Shown piece by piece: positions 18,186 to 26,616 of a stretch of 64,000 nucleotides of DNA. Origin of the DNA: an uncultured Phycisphaerae bacterium. Its GTDB lineage: Bacteria > Planctomycetota > Phycisphaerae > UBA1845 > Fen-1342. Both the position numbers and the translations under genes were made by a program. Under the pieces are notes generated by a model that was not told the DNA's origin, made no database searches, and saw only the letters and a list, made by a program, of their open reading frames with translations. Each line of letters begins with the position of its first letter. Positions within the stretch are counted from its first letter, which is position 1. The stretch spans positions 1 through 64,000 of the forward strand of contig CALGJV010000027.1 of NCBI GenBank assembly GCA_937928595.1, given 5' to 3'.

Positions 18186-19706
18186 ATGGAGTCCGAAACC
18201 TTAGCTCGCGTGGCCATCGCCGCTTACCTCGCGGTGTTGACCCTCATCTGCATTTACGGGGCGCACCGGTACTTCCTGGTCCTGCTGTACTACCGGGTCC
18301 GGTCGCGTGGACCCCGGCCCCGAGCCGAGTTCGCCGAGCTGCCGCGCGTCACGGTCCAGCTGCCGATGTTCAACGAGCAGTTCGTCGCCCGCCGGATCAT
18401 CGAGCAGGCCGCCGCCATCGACTACCCCCGCGACCGGCTCCAGATCCAGGTGCTGGACGATTCGACCGACGAGACCCAGGCCATCGCCCGCGAGACGGTC
18501 GAGCGGCTGCGGGCGGCCGGCCATGACATCGTGTACCGCCACCGGACCAACCGCACCGGCTTCAAAGCCGGGGCGCTCGAGGAGGGCACCCGGGAGGCGA
18601 CCGGCGAGTTCATCGCCATTTTTGACGCCGACTTCCTGCCGCCGCCGAACATCCTCCGCGCGACGATCCACTTCTTCACCGACCCGGCGGTCGGCATGGT
18701 GCAGTCCCGCTGGGAGCACCTCAACCGCGACGTGTCCGTCCTGACCCAGGCCCAGGCGATTCTTCTCGACGGCCATTTCGTGATCGAGCACACCGCCCGC
18801 AACCGCACCGGCCGGTTCATGAGCTTCAACGGCACGGCGGGCATCTGGCGGAAGGCCGCGATTGCGGACGCCGGCGGGTGGCAGCACGACACGCTGACCG
18901 AGGACCTCGACCTCTCGTACCGGGCGCAACTGCGCGGCTGGCGCTTCGTCTTCCTGCCGAACCTGACGTCGCCGGCCGAGCTTCCGCCCGAGATGAACGC
19001 GTTCAAGGCGCAGCAGCACCGCTGGACGAAGGGCGGCGCGCAGACCTGCGTGAAGCTGTTGCCGCAGGTCCTGCGGAGCCGGGCGCCCTGGTGGGTCAAG
19101 CTCGAGGCGTTCTTCCATCTGACCAGCGGGGCGGTGTACGTGCTCGTCGTTCTGCTGAGTCTGCTGGTGGGCCCGGCGCTGCTGGCCAAGCTGACGCTCA
19201 AGCACGAGCAGTCCCGCTGGGTGCTCTGGTACGAGCTCGCGCTGTTCATCATCGGGTTCGGCTCGACGACGGCCTTCTACGTCATCAGCCAGCGCGAGCT
19301 GCTGCGGAGCTGGTGGCGGGCGCTGAGCTACGTGCCCACGCTCATGGCCGTCGGCATCGGCATCGCGTTCAACAACGCGGTCGCAGCGCTCGACGGCTTC
19401 TTCGGCTCCACCGGCGAGTTCGTTCGCACCCCCAAGTTCGGCGATGCGGCCCACCGACCGGCGGACTGGCGCAAGCGGCTCGGCGGACTCCGGATCCGCA
19501 GGAACTGGAAGGCCTGGGCCGAGCTGGCGATGGCCCTGTACCTTCTCGCCTGCGCGGCGGCCCTGTTCTTCTACGACAACTGGTTCCAGCGCGTTTCGAT
19601 GGCCCTGCCGTTCCTCGTGATCTTCATCGCCGGCTACTTCTACGTCGCTTTCGAGACGTTCTACACGCACTGGCTCGCCGAGCGCACCCCCGCGGCCGCC
19701 CGTTGA
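18186..19706 (+). CDS. Membrane glycosyltransferase family 2 (cellulose/glucosylceramide synthase type)
   Basis: The protein has 506 residues. An N-terminal membrane span (about 10-32) precedes a processive GT-A domain: PMFNEQ (60-65), VLDDSTD (89-95), FDADF (146-150), TEDLDL (238-243) and QHRWTKG (277-283), the D, D, D, QxxRW set of family 2 synthases. Four C-terminal hydrophobic segments follow (about 312-332, 350-368, 384-403 and 447-491). Such enzymes polymerise or transfer sugars from nucleotide-sugar donors to form glucan, mannan or glycolipid at the inner membrane. No PilZ domain and no cellulose partner genes are nearby, so the product is unknown. Confidence 0.92.
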   Translation: MESETLARVAIAAYLAVLTLICIYGAHRYFLVLLYYRVRSRGPRPRAEFAELPRVTVQLPMFNEQFVARRIIEQAAAIDYPRDRLQIQVLDDSTDETQAIARETVERLRAAGHDIVYRHRTNRTGFKAGALEEGTREATGEFIAIFDADFLPPPNILRATIHFFTDPAVGMVQSRWEHLNRDVSVLTQAQAILLDGHFVIEHTARNRTGRFMSFNGTAGIWRKAAIADAGGWQHDTLTEDLDLSYRAQLRGWRFVFLPNLTSPAELPPEMNAFKAQQHRWTKGGAQTCVKLLPQVLRSRAPWWVKLEAFFHLTSGAVYVLVVLLSLLVGPALLAKLTLKHEQSRWVLWYELALFIIGFGSTTAFYVISQRELLRSWWRALSYVPTLMAVGIGIAFNNAVAALDGFFGSTGEFVRTPKFGDAAHRPADWRKRLGGLRIRRNWKAWAELAMALYLLACAAALFFYDNWFQRVSMALPFLVIFIAGYFYVAFETFYTHWLAERTPAAAR

Positions 19707-19759
19707 ACGCCCCCTCGCCGGTGTTCCACAGATCCCCCAGGGCTCGACGCCATCGGGCG

Positions 19760-20214
19760 CTATTCTCCGCCCGCGCTGAGCCCGCGGATGTCGCGCCAGT
19801 ACGGGCTGCGGGCCAGATAGCCGCGCGGCTCCGCCCGGAACGCCGCCTTGCGCGTTAGCCCCGCCGCGGCCGCAGCCGCGTCCGGCACGGTGTCCGCCTC
19901 CGTCGGCCAGGCCGCGTCGGCCAGTTCCCACGCGGCTCCGGGCTGGCCGGAGTAGATCAGGTCCAGGATCGCTTCGTAGCACGCCGAGGGAACCCCGCCC
20001 CGCGCCCATCCGACGTCGGCCCGGATGCGCTGCGCGAGGTCGGCCAGCGCGGCTCCGGCGGGCCCGTCAGGTTGTTCCAGCACTTCGGGCAGCGCGGTCG
20101 GCCGCGCGCCGGGTCCCCGCGCCAGCCCCGGGCCCGTCGCACGAGGCCAAACAGAGCGCCGGCCCCCGCCAGCAGAAGATAGGCCAGGGACGACGCAGCC
20201 GGCGCGGGTGACAT
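19760..20214 (-). pseudogene. Zinc-ribbon membrane-anchored protein, frameshifted
   Basis: Two reading frames together make one sensible protein. From ATG 20214 (GGAG upstream) frame one encodes a membrane anchor (SSLAYLLLAGAGALFGLV) and a zinc-ribbon half, RCPKCWNNLTG, as in many planctomycete membrane proteins. It then turns into Arg/Pro/Ser-rich sequence. At about 20045-20070 the next frame takes over with a sound helical sequence (ALADLAQRIRADVGWARGG, ACYEAILDLIYSGQPGAAWE) that ends at 19760. The total length is not a multiple of three, so a one-base insertion or deletion in a GC-rich run explains it. This could be a sequencing or assembly error, a true pseudogene or programmed frameshifting. 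Confidence 0.6.
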
Positions 20215-20322
20215 CGCGGGAGACTCCGGAGGTGCGCGGCCGCGCATGACCACTGCCGCCCGTCAACGGAGCGGAAGGTCGGCGACGGCCGCCGGCCGGC
20301 GCCGCGGCCCCGCACCGCCCCG

Positions 20323-23300
20323 CTACTTTAGCTCGACGCCCATGATTTGCCATGGATCGATGAGAAACGCGATCGTCCCGCCGCCGTTCTGGAGCCGCGG
20401 GATCAGGCCCACCTTCGAGCCGGCCGCCAGCGGCACGCGGGCCACCGGCCGCGGCACGAGCACCTGAAGCACCGTCCGCCCGCCGCTCGTCGCCACTTCC
20501 GCCGTGCACGCGCTGGCGCGTTTGACCTCCGCCGCGCCGTCCTTCCACTCGAGCTCGATCGTCGAGTAGGTCTGATCGAACCCCGTGAACCAGCCGTCGT
20601 TGTTCCAGTCCATCGGCAGGAACACGGTGCGAGCGGGCCGGGCCAACTCGATCTCGTATGCGAGCCCGTCCGGCTGCCAGGCCGCGCGGATCGTCGCATC
20701 GGCCCACGCGCTCTGGATACGGCCCAGCGTGGCGGGCGGCTGCGTCCCGGCCGCCGTGATCGTCGTCTGCACCTTGAACTGCGGGTACGGGTCGCGCGCG
20801 TCGGGCACGCCGTTGCCGTTCGTGTCGGCTTTCCGCGGATCGCTGCTGGTGAACGTCCCGGCACACAGCTCGCCGAGATCGTCGAGACCGTCGCCGTCGG
20901 TGTCCGGCTTGGCCGGATCGGACCCGAACCGCTGCTCGTCGAGCGGCAGCGTCGGGTCGGCATCGGGCAGGCCGTCGCCGTCGGCGTCATCAACCAGCCG
21001 GAGCGTCCCGAACTTGAATCGCAACCAGTTCAGCGCGTCTGCTCGCCGGCACAGGAACGCGTTGCAGTCCCAGTGCTCGCCGTAGCGGCCGATGTGCACC
21101 GTCGCGTCCGGGTGGTTGAGCCACCAGTCGGTGAAGCCGCTCTTCTCGAAGTAGGCGTCGAGCTGGTGGCCCCATTCGTGGGCCATGAGCCAGGCCTGCC
21201 CGTGGTTCCACAGCGCGTAGCCGCTGTACGCGAACGGCGTGAGCCCGCCGCCACCCACGTAACCCGGGTCGTCCAAGGCTGCGACATCGAAACCACCCAT
21301 GGGGTGGATGCCGATCAGGCTGTGCTCCGCGGTGATGGGCTTGAGCCCCCGCTGCTCGCGTGCCCGGTTCACCAGCGTGCGGGCCGCGGTCGGCTGGATC
21401 CACCCCCCGTTGACCTCGGCCTCCACATCGTCGATCACCATGTACTCGAACTGCTTGTTCAGGATCGCGTGGCTGCTCAGCCAGTAGAAATGCCGGTCAC
21501 GGGCCAGCTCGCGCTCGAGCCGCGCGAGGACGGCCTGCGGATCGGCCTCGACGCGCAGCTCCTTGCCCTTCTCATCCTTCGCCTGCGTGAACACCGCCAC
21601 GAGCACCGGCATGTCGATCACATACTTTTTCCCGGCCGGCGGCGGCGGGGGCAGCTCATACGCGCGCAAGTCCGTCGGGGCGGCCGCGGGCCAGACCGTG
21701 CACGGCGGCTCCGTCGGCCGGACGACGATCCGGTCGCCCTTCGCGTTGCGCTCCCGGGACGTGGCCGTCGTCGTCACGCCGTCGGCCTTCGTCAGCGTGA
21801 GCTGCACGCCGCCGTCGGGCGTCCACGCAAACTTCGGCAGCGGCTCGACGAAGTTCGGCGGCAACACGAGGATGCGGTCCTTGTCCGGGTCGGCGACGTA
21901 GATCAGCCCGCCCGGCCCTTCGCCGGCCCGCACCTTCTCGGTCAGGTCGCCCAGCGCGGCCCCCGTGAACACCTGCCAGCCGAGCCCGTCCAGCGTCATG
22001 ACGCGCACGGCGCCGTACGACCGGTAGAACTCGAACAGACCCGCCAGCACCAGCCGGCCGGCGCGATCGAACCGGACGCCCTCGACCATCGGCAGCCACG
22101 GCCCCTGCGTCACCCACTCGAACCTGTTCGCGTCCGCGTCGTAGCGGTGCGCGACGTACGTGTAGTTGCCGCGGTCCATGACGACCAGCGTGCCATCCGG
22201 GCCGAGCGCGATGCCGCGCGGCTGCTTGAACTTGCCGGCCGCCTTCGGGTCGGGCCGGCCGTACCCGTTGGCGTCGCCCTTCTCCCCGAACTTGAGCAAC
22301 TCCTTCCCGGCCGCGTCGAGAACGCGGATGCCGGGGATGCTCTCGTCGCTGATGAAGATGTGCCCGGTCGGCGCGACCGCGACGCCCATGCCCTTCATCT
22401 CCGCGTCGCGCAGCACCGGCCCGTCGCCGACCTGCTTGAGCTGCGCGTCGAACCGGTACAGCGCCGTGCCGCCCTCGGCCAGGACGAGCACGCCGCGCGG
22501 CGCGTCGGGCTCCGCTCCGGCGGCCGGCGCGTCCCAACCCAACGCGGAGGGCTGGAAATCGTCGCCTTGCCGGCCCCTCAGGTCCGCCACGCGCGCCTGA
22601 CCGCGCTGCGTGCCCTGCGCATCGAGGCTCACGAGGAAATCCGCCGCCCGCCGCAGCACCAGCACCCGCTGGGCATCACCGAGCACGTCGATCATGCCGC
22701 TGTACTGCCCCGGCGGCTTGATGCCTTCCAGCTCCTGCGCCGTCGCCGGCCGCAGCTCGACCTTGAGAAACGTGTGCGGGCCGCCGCTGCTCTGAATCCC
22801 GACGAACCCCTGCGTGTGGAACGTGCGGACGTTCGTCGCCATGCGCTCGCCGTGGTGGTAGATGTTGAAACCCTGCTTGTCCGGGTCCACCGCGATCGCC
22901 AGCGTCTGCTCGGCGTCGCCGTCGTCGTCGTACGTGGCGTCCCCGTAGTAATTGAACGTGCCGCCCGCGTCGAACCAGCCCCACAGAATCCGCCCGCCCG
23001 GATCACAGCGCACCAGCATCCCGCCCGCCTTCTTCTCCGTGGTCGGCAACGCGAAGAACAGACCGCCGCCGTTGAAGGCGCTGTCCGGCCGGAACCGCAC
23101 CGCCAGGTAGTACGGCCCGGTCGGCCGGGCGTCCTTCAGCAGCGCGCCGCAGTCGAAGTCGGCGGCCGTCTGCCGGGCCCGACCCTCGGCGAAATCCCAC
23201 TTCCCGGCGATAACGTTCCAACGCTCGGCCGCTCCGGGTCCGAACGTCTCAATCAGCGGGAACTGCCGCGGCTCGGCCGCCAAGGGGAGCAGGAGCGCGA

Positions 23301-23328
23301 GCAGGCTGAAACAGGGCGTGAGCATCAT
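20323..23328 (-). CDS. Large secreted multidomain metalloprotease (NHL-like propeller, HExxH, thrombospondin type 3 repeats)
   Basis: The protein has 1001 residues. A signal peptide (1-18) leads to a lectin-like jelly-roll domain (about 25-195), then repeat segments with NHL-propeller features (about 205-500; for example QPRGIALGPDGTLVVMDRGN at 369-388). A peptidase-like region follows with MAHEWGHQLDAYF; HEWGH (717-721) fits the HExxH zinc motif. The stretch DDADGDGLPDADPTL and PDTDGDGLDDLGE (about 780-850) is thrombospondin type-3-like calcium loops. The last 150 residues resemble a CBM9-like carbohydrate-binding module. GAGGA precedes the ATG. Substrate and maturation are unknown. The presumed mRNA starts with a perfect 11-bp hairpin (23347-23371). 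Confidence 0.87.
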   Translation of the reverse strand: MMLTPCFSLLALLLPLAAEPRQFPLIETFGPGAAERWNVIAGKWDFAEGRARQTAADFDCGALLKDARPTGPYYLAVRFRPDSAFNGGGLFFALPTTEKKAGGMLVRCDPGGRILWGWFDAGGTFNYYGDATYDDDGDAEQTLAIAVDPDKQGFNIYHHGERMATNVRTFHTQGFVGIQSSGGPHTFLKVELRPATAQELEGIKPPGQYSGMIDVLGDAQRVLVLRRAADFLVSLDAQGTQRGQARVADLRGRQGDDFQPSALGWDAPAAGAEPDAPRGVLVLAEGGTALYRFDAQLKQVGDGPVLRDAEMKGMGVAVAPTGHIFISDESIPGIRVLDAAGKELLKFGEKGDANGYGRPDPKAAGKFKQPRGIALGPDGTLVVMDRGNYTYVAHRYDADANRFEWVTQGPWLPMVEGVRFDRAGRLVLAGLFEFYRSYGAVRVMTLDGLGWQVFTGAALGDLTEKVRAGEGPGGLIYVADPDKDRILVLPPNFVEPLPKFAWTPDGGVQLTLTKADGVTTTATSRERNAKGDRIVVRPTEPPCTVWPAAAPTDLRAYELPPPPPAGKKYVIDMPVLVAVFTQAKDEKGKELRVEADPQAVLARLERELARDRHFYWLSSHAILNKQFEYMVIDDVEAEVNGGWIQPTAARTLVNRAREQRGLKPITAEHSLIGIHPMGGFDVAALDDPGYVGGGGLTPFAYSGYALWNHGQAWLMAHEWGHQLDAYFEKSGFTDWWLNHPDATVHIGRYGEHWDCNAFLCRRADALNWLRFKFGTLRLVDDADGDGLPDADPTLPLDEQRFGSDPAKPDTDGDGLDDLGELCAGTFTSSDPRKADTNGNGVPDARDPYPQFKVQTTITAAGTQPPATLGRIQSAWADATIRAAWQPDGLAYEIELARPARTVFLPMDWNNDGWFTGFDQTYSTIELEWKDGAAEVKRASACTAEVATSGGRTVLQVLVPRPVARVPLAAGSKVGLIPRLQNGGGTIAFLIDPWQIMGVELK

Positions 23329-23346
23329 GATGAGTCCTCGCGGTAG

Positions 23347-23371
23347 CCGATGGGCCGTTGCGGCCCATCGG
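23347..23371 (-). promoter_or_regulatory. Perfect 11-bp hairpin at the 5' end of the metalloprotease mRNA
   Basis: CCGATGGGCCG (23347-23357) and CGGCCCATCGG (23361-23371) pair perfectly around a 3-nt loop. The minus-strand -10 hexamer ends at 23379, so transcription should start at about 23372, just at the base of the stem. Confidence 0.55.
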
Positions 23372-23378
23372 GTGGGGC

Positions 23379-23384
23379 AGTGTA
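23379..23384 (-). promoter_or_regulatory. -10 hexamer TACACT for the metalloprotease gene
   Basis: Minus-strand TACACT, 50 nt before the ATG of the metalloprotease gene. No -35 box recognised. Confidence 0.45.
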
Positions 23385-23478
23385 CCGCCGCCCGACCGGG
23401 CGAGCCAATGAAACGGCTTCTCCTCCCGGCCGCGCTGCGGTTTCGTTACCGTCATTTCCCGCCGCCGCCCCGCGTGGG

Positions 23479-23484
23479 TATTGT
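23479..23484 (+). promoter_or_regulatory. rnpA: -10-like hexamer TATTGT for rnpA
   Basis: TATTGT in GGGTATTGTGGCC lies 68 nt before the rnpA ATG. Confidence 0.35.
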
Positions 23485-23552
23485 GGCCGACGGCCGGGCG
23501 GGCCGCGGCCGCACCGCCGGACCCTGCCCGCAACCGCGAGGTACCGCCGATC

Positions 23553-24035
23553 ATGTCTGCGAAGCGTCCCCAGTCGCCGTCCGAAACCGAATCGGCGGCC
23601 AACCCGCCGCACGGCCCGTCCAGGGGGGCGTCGAACGCGGACGCAGGTGGTACGGGGCCGGCGGCCGCGGGACGGCACCGTCTCCGTTTTCCCCGGAAGC
23701 TCCGCATCGTGCGGCACGCCGAGTTCGACCGGGTGATGCGGGACGGCGTGCGCGGCAGCGACGGCCGGATCGCGTTGTGGGCATTGACCTCGCCGACCGG
23801 TGTGACGCGGCTGGGGATCGTGGTGGGTCGGCGCCACGGGGGTGCCGTGCGGCGGAACCGCATCAAACGCCGGTTGCGCGAAGCGTTTCGGCAGATTCAG
23901 GCCACGCTGCCGGCGGGGCTGGATCTGGTGGCCTCGCCGCGGCCGGGGACCGAGCCGTCCGTGGCGGAGCTGCAGGTGTCGCTGGCGGCGCTGGCGGAGC
24001 GGCTGGCACCGCGGGCGCGGAGGGGGGCGAAGTGA
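23553..24035 (+). CDS. rnpA: Ribonuclease P protein component
   Basis: RnpA binds the catalytic RNA of RNase P and helps it mature tRNA 5' ends. The protein has 160 residues. The core (about 45-150) shows RIVRHAEFDRVMRDG, LGIVVGRRHGGAV and the RNR motif RRNRIKRRLRE (100-110), then LVASPRP. The first 45 residues (Pro/Ser/Gly-rich) are extra compared with the usual length of about 115. A start nearer the core is possible, but no internal ATG or ribosome site stands out. The usual neighbours (rpmH upstream, yidD or yidC downstream) are absent. A LON-domain gene follows with its own promoter. Confidence 0.88.
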   Translation: MSAKRPQSPSETESAANPPHGPSRGASNADAGGTGPAAAGRHRLRFPRKLRIVRHAEFDRVMRDGVRGSDGRIALWALTSPTGVTRLGIVVGRRHGGAVRRNRIKRRLREAFRQIQATLPAGLDLVASPRPGTEPSVAELQVSLAALAERLAPRARRGAK

Positions 24036-24107
24036 GAAGAGGGACGTGGGAATCGGTGCGTTCGAACTGCGGGCTTCCGCCCCGCATTCGCGGCTCGCCG
24101 GCGGGTC

Positions 24108-24113
24108 TACAAT
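24108..24113 (+). promoter_or_regulatory. -10 hexamer TACAAT for the LON-domain gene
   Basis: TACAAT lies 49 nt before the chosen ATG at 24163. It overlaps an earlier in-frame ATG (24112), which argues against that earlier codon as the start. Confidence 0.5.
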
Positions 24114-24162
24114 GAGAACAGGCGGCGCGAGGCAAAGCGGAACGCCCCGCCGCCGAAAGGCG

Positions 24163-24840
24163 ATGGACGAGGTTTTCTATATCCCGACGGTCGTGCCGGT
24201 GTTCCCGCTGCCCCAGCTCGTGCTGTTCCCCGGCACGCTGCTGCCGCTGCACGTGTTCGAGCCGCGGTATCGTGCTCTTACGCGCGACGCCTGGGCCGGT
24301 GATCGGGCCGTGGCCCTTGCGCACCTTCGCGCGGGCTACGAGCCGCTCTACCACACGCACCGCGCCCCGATTCACCCGGTGCTCACGGTGGCCCGGCTCG
24401 AGCAGGCCGTGCGGCTGCCGGAGGGCCGCTACAACATCCTCGTGCGCGGCCTCAGCCGGGCGCGCGTGGTCGACGAGTCTGAGGACAAGGCGTACCGCCT
24501 CGCCCGCATCGAGCTCCTGGAGACCGGCTGTCGGGCCGATCCCGACCGCGTCGCCGAGCTCCGCGCCGAGCTCGCCGCCGCGGCCCACGAGAACCCCGGC
24601 CTCGACCCGTCCCTCCGCGGGCATTGGGACAAACTCCTCGCTACGGACCTCGACCTGGACCCGCTCACCGATCTGCTCGCGGCCGCCCTGCCCGCCGACG
24701 CCGACGTGCGGCAACTGCTGCTGGAGGAGACCGACGCGGCCGAACGGGCCGAGTTGCTCGTTCGCCACCTGCGGACCCTGGCCGCGCTGGCCGCGCGCCG
24801 GCGATTCAGCGGCATCGACGGGGAGCGGAACTTGAATTGA
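24163..24840 (+). CDS. LON substrate-binding-domain protein (stand-alone)
   Basis: The protein has 225 residues. VPVFPLPQLVLFPGTLLPLH and VFEPRYRAL at the N-terminus are the hallmark of the Lon protease N-terminal (PUA-like) domain, followed by helices rich in Leu/Ala/Asp. There is no AAA+ or protease domain, so this is the stand-alone family of about 200-230 residues, whose role is not settled. The start was chosen because the -10 hexamer overlaps the earlier ATG; AAGG 4 nt upstream is a weak ribosome site. It is close to rnpA but has its own promoter. Confidence 0.88.
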   Translation: MDEVFYIPTVVPVFPLPQLVLFPGTLLPLHVFEPRYRALTRDAWAGDRAVALAHLRAGYEPLYHTHRAPIHPVLTVARLEQAVRLPEGRYNILVRGLSRARVVDESEDKAYRLARIELLETGCRADPDRVAELRAELAAAAHENPGLDPSLRGHWDKLLATDLDLDPLTDLLAAALPADADVRQLLLEETDAAERAELLVRHLRTLAALAARRRFSGIDGERNLN

Positions 24841-24870
24841 CCACCGCACAGCGGCCGTGAGCAGAGCCCG

Positions 24871-24917
24871 AAAAGGCGAGAGAGCAAGAGAACGAGAGAT
24901 CAAGAGAGCAAGAGGGG
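24871..24917 (+). repeat. Purine-rich degenerate repeat
   Basis: The spacer is almost all G and A on this strand. The 11-mer GAGAGCAAGAG occurs at 24880-24890 and again at 24904-24914, a 24-nt period. Confidence 0.5.
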
Positions 24918-25069
24918 GCGCTTCGTCCGTCCGAGCTGGAGCCGGAGCCGGGGGCATACGGTAACAAGGTCATGAAGTGACAAGGTGACAACGGTCGCAC
25001 GCCGGCGACCCAGCCGAACGCGAAGCGCCAGCGAGTGCGGACGTCGCGGCGCTGGCCGCCGCCGGCCGG

Positions 25070-25075
25070 TACAAT
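25070..25075 (+). promoter_or_regulatory. -10 hexamer TACAAT for the glycosyltransferase-like gene
   Basis: TACAAT in GGTACAATCCGCC, 28 nt before the ATG at 25104. Confidence 0.45.
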
Positions 25076-25103
25076 CCGCCGCGTCGCGTGGAGAAGCCGC
25101 CGC

Positions 25104-26201
25104 ATGACCCCGCTCGCGCCGGTCGTCATTCACGTCACCGCCGCCGATCTCGACCCCGCGCAGCGCGCGGTGCTCGAACGGCTTGCCGCGCCGCAGGACT
25201 CCTATGCCCACTACCTGTTCCACGTCGGCGGAGGCCGCGGTCCGCGCGTGCCGGGCCTCCCGGTGCAGCGCGTGCATGCCCCGTTCGACTGGCCCGTGCT
25301 CGGCGCCGGGCTTCTGCGTCGGGCGGTGCTGGCGCGCGTGCCCGCCGGTCCGCCCCGCATCGTCCACGTGTGGACGCGGGCCGCCGCCCGCAGGGCCGTC
25401 GGCCTGGCCGAGGACGCCGCGGCCATGCTGTTCGAGGTTCCTCCGACGCTGGACGCGGCCGGGCTGCGGACGTGGCTGTGCGACGTGCCGCTCGCCGCGG
25501 CCGCGCTGGCCTGCCCGCTCAGCGCGGTTCGCGCGCGGCTTGAAGCGCTGGGCGTGCCCCGGCGCCAGTGTCTGATCGTTCCGCCGCTCGTCGATGTCGC
25601 GGCGCTCGAGGCCGCCGACCGCGACGCTGCGCGGGCACGCTGCGGCTTGTCGAGCGGCGACACGGCAGTGCTGATTCTGCCGCCGATCGAGCGCGGCAGC
25701 GGGGCGTTCTACACGGCGTGGGCCGGCATGCTGGTGGAGAAAATCCGTCCCGACGTGCGACTGGTGCTCCCACTGGGATCGGCGGAAGGCAACCGCATCG
25801 GGCGCCTCGTGGCGGCCTGCGAGCACCGTTGGATGTTCCGGACCGTCGAACCCGACGTGTCCCTGCCCGAGCTGGTGACGGCCGCCGACCTCGCCGCGCA
25901 CCTCGCCCTCGGTCCCGTGCGGCCGTTCGGTCTGGCTGCGGCGCTCGCGGCGGGGCGGGCGCTGGTGGCGACGGACAACGCGGCGGTGCGGGAGCTGCGG
26001 GGCGATCGTGGGGCCGTATGGTGGTGCCGACCGCGGGACCCGAAGGACGCCGCTCGGGCACTTCTCGCGGCACTGGAGGCGCCGCCGGAGGCCCGCGTCG
26101 TGTCGGCCGTTGTAACCGCGGCTGCCCGGGAGACGTTCTTCCCTGCGGCGGTCCGGGCCGTCTACGCCGCGGCTTACGCCGAGCTGGCTGCCAGACGCTG
26201 A
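25104..26201 (+). CDS. Glycosyltransferase-like protein (GT-B type, uncertain)
   Basis: The protein has 365 residues and is rich in Ala, Arg and Val. The overall pattern fits a GT-B fold: N-terminal half with IVHVWTRAAARRAVG, a linker, then DTAVLILPPIERGSG and VTAADLAAHLALGPVRPFGL, which resembles the late region of family 4 glycosyltransferases (the part that usually carries the donor-binding Glu). FGLAAALAAGRALVATDNAAV fits the following helix. The expected EGFG-type Glu motif is changed to PFGL, so activity is uncertain. Convergent with the zinc-ribbon gene downstream. It could also be a distant relative without catalytic function. Confidence 0.65.
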   Translation: MTPLAPVVIHVTAADLDPAQRAVLERLAAPQDSYAHYLFHVGGGRGPRVPGLPVQRVHAPFDWPVLGAGLLRRAVLARVPAGPPRIVHVWTRAAARRAVGLAEDAAAMLFEVPPTLDAAGLRTWLCDVPLAAAALACPLSAVRARLEALGVPRRQCLIVPPLVDVAALEAADRDAARARCGLSSGDTAVLILPPIERGSGAFYTAWAGMLVEKIRPDVRLVLPLGSAEGNRIGRLVAACEHRWMFRTVEPDVSLPELVTAADLAAHLALGPVRPFGLAAALAAGRALVATDNAAVRELRGDRGAVWWCRPRDPKDAARALLAALEAPPEARVVSAVVTAAARETFFPAAVRAVYAAAYAELAARR

Positions 26202-26216
26202 ACCCCCTCAGGCCGA

Positions 26217-26234
26217 GGCGGCACATGCGCCGCC
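26217..26234. terminator. Weak hairpin between convergent genes
   Basis: GGCGGC (26217-26222) and GCCGCC (26229-26234) flank a 6-nt loop in the convergent spacer. There is no T-run. Confidence 0.3.
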
Positions 26235-26301
26235 GAGTGAACCCCGAACCCCCCGACGGGATCGCCGGGCGGAAGACCGCACCGCACGATGCGACCCGGA
26301 T

Positions 26302-26616
26302 TCAGGCCGTATCACCCTTGCCCGGGGCCTTGATCCGGATCGGGCCCCGCATCTTCTTGACGGCGTCGGCGGCCTCGTCGGAGGCTTGAGCCTCGGCGGG
26401 CATGCTGATGACCTTCGGCTGCTCGACCGCCTCCTCGGCGTCCTCGTCCTCGGGCGACGCCAGCCAGGCCAGCACGCTGTCTTCGAGGCTCTGCTGCCGC
26501 GGGACCTCGAACTTCTCACCGCACCGCTTGCAGCGGGCGGTGCGACCCTGCGCCTCGATCGGGAGCCGGTACTTGGCTCCGCATTTCGAGCACGTGCACT
26601 TGATCGTTTCCGCCAT
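26302..26616 (-). CDS. Small zinc-ribbon protein (MJ0042-type)
   Basis: The protein has 104 residues. Two CxxC pairs, CSKC (9-12) and CKRC (29-32), form a zinc ribbon of the MJ0042/zinc-ribbon class. The rest is acidic (EDEDAEEAVEQ) and Lys/Arg-rich at the end, probably disordered. AGGTGA 4-5 nt upstream is a good ribosome site. A TTGCGA-N17-TACGAT promoter (26782-26810) would give a leader of about 160 nt. The role is unknown; such proteins are common in planctomycetes. Confidence 0.82.
   Translation of the reverse strand: MAETIKCTCSKCGAKYRLPIEAQGRTARCKRCGEKFEVPRQQSLEDSVLAWLASPEDEDAEEAVEQPKVISMPAEAQASDEAADAVKKMRGPIRIKAPGKGDTA

Noticed and set aside
20347-23346. Nearly 1000-residue open frame on the plus strand opposite the metalloprotease
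   Set aside because: It is the mirror of a real gene in high-GC DNA; the composition (Arg, Val, Asp, His-rich) has no domain.
23400-23552. rpmH upstream of rnpA
   Set aside because: The only ATG-led reading (MKRLLLPAALRFRY) does not resemble L34.
24036-24107. tRNA-like GCGTTCGAACTGC after rnpA
   Set aside because: No acceptor stem or anticodon arm can be formed around it.
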